Source: Clostridiales bacterium (GTDB taxonomy: Bacteria; Bacillota; Clostridia; Christensenellales; Borkfalkiaceae). From it: a stretch of 34,172 bases of DNA. The stretch is taken from contig SVHO01000014.1 of NCBI GenBank assembly GCA_015055725.1, positions 1-34,172 of the forward strand, in the 5' to 3' direction. Under the pieces are notes generated by a model. That model did not search any database and was not told where the DNA came from. It saw nothing but the letters and a program-made list of their open reading frames with translations. The position numbers were made by a program, and so were the translations under genes. Below are positions 32,845-34,172 of the stretch, one piece after another. Position 1 is the stretch's first letter; every line of letters starts with the position of its first letter.

Positions 32845-32847
32845 GTT

Positions 32848-32886
32848 AAAAAACCAAAGGTGTAAAACAAATTTGCTTTACACCTT
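32848..32886 (-). terminator. Leader hairpin with T tract before ylxM
   Basis: On the minus strand AAGGTGTAAA (32877-32886) pairs perfectly with TTTACACCTT (32857-32866), loop of ten, followed by TGGTTTTTT ending four bases before the ylxM ATG. The predicted transcription start lies within the first arm, so the mRNA would begin with this stem. It has the form of an intrinsic terminator or 5' stabiliser. Confidence 0.65.
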
Positions 32887-32889
32887 GAT

Positions 32890-32918
32890 ATTATACATAT
32901 AAACTTTACCCTTGTCAA
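32890..32918 (-). promoter_or_regulatory. Exact-consensus promoter of ylxM-ffh
   Basis: TTGACA (32913-32918), a 17-bp spacer and TATAAT (32890-32895) on the minus strand, a perfect match to consensus. Confidence 0.9.
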
Positions 32919-32927
32919 GCATATGCA

Positions 32928-32957
32928 ACAAAAAAAACGGCTTTTTTATCAGCCGTT
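32928..32957 (-). terminator. Terminator of the lipoprotein gene
   Basis: AACGGCT pairs with AGCCGTT (32936-32942 with 32951-32957); on the minus strand it runs into a T tract of eight. It lies 15 bp beyond the lipoprotein stop codon and just before the ylxM promoter. Confidence 0.85.
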
Positions 32958-32971
32958 TTCTTTTTAATTAT

Positions 32972-33397
32972 TTATGCTTTTTTGAATTTTGCTATAACGC
33001 CAGGACCCATTTCAGAAGAAATATATTCTCCGTCAACGGTAAACACTGTTTCGTAAGAATAAGTTTCACCTTCGTATTCAGAAACCGTGACAACCGTAAT
33101 AACGTCACCTTCTTGACTCCAAGTCATGCCCTCACTTGTTTTTTCACCGGCCATTTCGGTTTCAACTTTGCCGTTATCAAAAAGTTTGATAATCATATAG
33201 CTTTCGGTAAGGGTAATTGCTACAGGTGAATCCATGAAACCAGCAGGCATTTCGTCACCAACGTTATAGGTCGTTCCTTGTGCAGTTATAGAATAAATCT
33301 TATAAGTGTCTGCCTTGGGTTCATCTTTACAAGCTACCATACCAACACAGCAAAGGCAGAGCAAACTTGCAAGTAAAATTGTTAAAAGTTTTTTCAT
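32972..33397 (-). CDS. Small putative lipoprotein of unknown function
   Basis: 141 residues. The N-terminus has two Lys, a hydrophobic stretch and a lipobox-like VGMVAC with Cys23 as expected lipidation site; Met at -3 is a weaker variant of the consensus. The mature part is acidic and Thr/Glu-rich with alternating beta-like segments (TYKIYSITAQGTTYNVGD, GDVITVVTVSEYEGETYS), resembling small extracellular domains seen in gut Firmicutes lipoproteins; I recognise no named family. AAAGGAG precedes the ATG. It has a perfect promoter flanked by two identical dyads and lies divergent from an XRE regulator, so it is probably that regulator's target. It is closed by its own terminator. Confidence 0.85.
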   Translation of the reverse strand: MKKLLTILLASLLCLCCVGMVACKDEPKADTYKIYSITAQGTTYNVGDEMPAGFMDSPVAITLTESYMIIKLFDNGKVETEMAGEKTSEGMTWSQEGDVITVVTVSEYEGETYSYETVFTVDGEYISSEMGPGVIAKFKKA

Positions 33398-33412
33398 GTT
33401 CTTTCTCCTTTT

Positions 33413-33427
33413 AGTCTTTAAAAGACT
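33413..33427. promoter_or_regulatory. Candidate operator O2 in the lipoprotein leader
   Basis: AGTCTT-TAA-AAGACT, extended by one flanking T/A pair. It lies downstream of the expected start of transcription (near 33435), 47 bp centre to centre from an identical dyad. Confidence 0.6.
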
Positions 33428-33441
33428 ATTTTTATATTTAC

Positions 33442-33470
33442 ATTATAGATAAAAATAATAGTCTTGTCAA
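33442..33470 (-). promoter_or_regulatory. Exact-consensus promoter of the lipoprotein gene
   Basis: TTGACA (33465-33470), a 17-bp spacer and TATAAT (33442-33447) on the minus strand. The -35 box lies entirely inside a dyad, so a bound repressor would block it. Confidence 0.9.
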
Positions 33471-33474
33471 GACT
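33460..33474. promoter_or_regulatory. Candidate operator O1 over the -35 box
   Basis: AGTCTT-GTC-AAGACT, the same half-sites and spacing as O2. It covers the lipoprotein -35 box and ends about 40 bp before the XRE start codon. Confidence 0.65.
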
Positions 33475-33487
33475 TTTATTAAATTTG

Positions 33488-33496
33488 TGCTACAAT
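33488..33496 (+). promoter_or_regulatory. Candidate extended -10 promoter of the XRE gene
   Basis: TGC-TACAAT, an extended -10 with no good -35 box. Transcription would begin near 33503, about 12 nt before the ATG. Confidence 0.4.
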
Positions 33497-33514
33497 CAAT
33501 ACTATAATTTTATT

Positions 33515-33724
33515 ATGAAATGTTTATTTAAGGATAGAATAAAAGAACTGCGCATTGAAAACAAACTTAATCAAAGCCAACTTGCAGAAAAATGCAAAGT
33601 TAAGCAATCTTGCGTTAGCAAATGGGAACGTGGCGAAACTTTACCCGACGCACAAACTATAATTTTATTAAGCGAAATTTTCAACGAAAGCAGTGATTAT
33701 ATTTTAGGAATAAAAGATTTTTAA
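33515..33724 (+). CDS. Small XRE-family helix-turn-helix regulator
   Basis: 69 residues from the ATG at 33515; an in-frame TTG at 33464 lies inside the candidate operator and is rejected. Almost the whole protein is one Cro/CI-type helix-turn-helix domain (FKDRIKELRIENKLNQSQLAEKCKVKQSCVSKWERGETLPDAQT), ending SSDYILGI as in many SinR-like and phage-type regulators. No sensor or protease domain is attached. It lacks a ribosome site and would have a very short leader. It is divergent from the lipoprotein gene, with twin dyads nearby that fit a dimeric regulator. It is the only plus-strand gene in the last 20 kb. Confidence 0.9.
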   Translation: MKCLFKDRIKELRIENKLNQSQLAEKCKVKQSCVSKWERGETLPDAQTIILLSEIFNESSDYILGIKDF

Positions 33725-33737
33725 AAATTTAAAAAGA

Positions 33738-33766
33738 TAAAGGCGAGTTTCTACTCGCCTTTTTTC
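33738..33766. terminator. Shared terminator of the XRE gene and ftsY
   Basis: AGGCGAG (33741-33747) pairs with CTCGCCT (33754-33760) and is followed by TTTTTT on the plus strand; the minus strand also has a T-rich tail. It lies between the two convergent stop codons. Confidence 0.85.
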
Positions 33767-33772
33767 GCTTAA

Positions 33773-34172
33773 TTAAAACAAACTTTCAACAAATTCTTTT
33801 GCGTCAAAATCTTCAATATCGTCAATTTTTTCGCCTGTTCCAACGTAGCAAACGGGAACTTCTAATTCATAAGAAAGTGATATTATAAACCCACCTTTTG
33901 CAGTTCCGTCAAGTTTTGTGAGTATTATACCGTCAATGCCAACTGCTTGGTTAAAAACTTCCACTTGGTTATAGGCGTTCTGCCCCGTCGTTGCGTCAAG
34001 CGCTATGAGTTTATAATAGTTTGCATCGGGGTATTCACGCTTAACCACCCTATCCATCTTTTTAAGTTCTTCCATAAGGTTTGCCTTAACGTGAAGTCTA
34101 CCGGCAGTATCAACTATTAAAACGTCGGTCTTTTTTGCTTTTGCCGACTCAATAGCATCAAACACGACTGCT
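33773..34172 (-). CDS. ftsY: SRP receptor FtsY, C-terminal part only
   Basis: About 133 C-terminal residues of the G domain; the frame is open at the window edge (reading AVVFDAIESAKAKKTD), so the N-terminal and N/A domains lie outside. DTAGRLH (G3) and TKLDGTAKGG (G4/closing loop) with GTGEKIDDIEDFDAKEFVESLF are the FtsY signature; Ffh has a different ending. FtsY docks SRP-ribosome complexes at the membrane. In Bacillus ftsY is close to ylxM-ffh; here about 0.9 kb containing the XRE and lipoprotein genes lies between. Confidence 0.96.
   Translation of the reverse strand, partial: AVVFDAIESAKAKKTDVLIVDTAGRLHVKANLMEELKKMDRVVKREYPDANYYKLIALDATTGQNAYNQVEVFNQAVGIDGIILTKLDGTAKGGFIISLSYELEVPVCYVGTGEKIDDIEDFDAKEFVESLF

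Noticed and set aside
33464-33514. N-terminal extension of the XRE protein from a TTG at 33464
   Set aside because: It would translate the operator and extended -10 region and adds no family-conserved residues; the ATG at 33515 gives the standard domain start.
1-34172. tRNA, rRNA, insertion sequence or prophage genes
   Set aside because: None were recognised; apart from the 463-bp gap before rpsP, which is filled mostly by the repeat array, gaps are short and accounted for by promoters, terminators or AT-rich DNA.

Overview
This window looks like a chromosomal segment of an AT-rich, low-GC Gram-positive bacterium, most likely an anaerobic, uncultured member of the Clostridia. Three things point there. 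A long minus-strand block follows the Firmicutes order ftsY-ylxM-ffh-rpsP-khpA-rimM-trmD-ylqF-rnhB-yraN-dprA-topA-trmFO-hslV-hslU. There is a complete Rnf complex operon of the clostridial type, headed by a NusG domain II protein and a Gx-family transporter. Promoters are of the strong sigma-A type (TTGACA-N17-TATAAT). The genus-level placement is inference; no rRNA or tRNA gene is present to anchor it.

Layout. From 1 to 6.1 kb, minus strand: the N-terminal two thirds of a glutamine-type NAD synthetase whose glutaminase nucleophile is replaced by Gly; a galT / carbohydrate esterase / galE operon of the Leloir pathway; and an RlmL-type rRNA methyltransferase. From 6.3 to 12.5 kb, plus strand: an eight-gene operon (NusG_II, Gx transporter, rnfC-D-G-E-A-B) behind a good promoter and closed by a hairpin terminator. 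From 12.5 to 13.2 kb: a lone membrane protein of unknown function between a consensus promoter and a strong terminator. From 13.2 to 34.2 kb, almost entirely minus strand: a tightly packed housekeeping block, often with start and stop codons overlapping, running ftsY (partial), ylxM, ffh, rpsP, khpA, rimM, trmD, ylqF, rnhB, yraN, rplS, yifB, dprA, topA, trmFO, hslV, hslU, hisS, rseC-like, trxA, glyA, asnA, tcdA, yfcE-like.

The least ordinary parts are in the last 4 kb. A three-copy, near-identical 124-bp tandem repeat, each copy carrying a 46-nt hairpin, lies between ffh and rpsP. The ylxM-ffh mRNA appears to start with a hairpin plus a T tract immediately before a start codon that lacks a Shine-Dalgarno sequence. 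A small XRE regulator and a divergent lipoprotein gene sit between ftsY and ylxM; the lipoprotein promoter carries two identical AGTCTT-N3-AAGACT dyads, which look like operators of a self-contained regulatory pair. Other points of interest are a hairpin terminator overlapping the khpA stop codon, a separate promoter and leader for rplS, and a 58-nt overlap of rnhB and yraN.

How the genes work together. The Rnf complex couples reduced ferredoxin and NAD to a transmembrane ion gradient. NAD synthetase, the RseC-like protein and thioredoxin fit the same redox theme. The minus-strand block covers protein targeting, ribosome assembly, tRNA/rRNA modification, DNA topology and uptake, and proteolysis. 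All assignments come from motif recognition in translated sequence, not from database searches.
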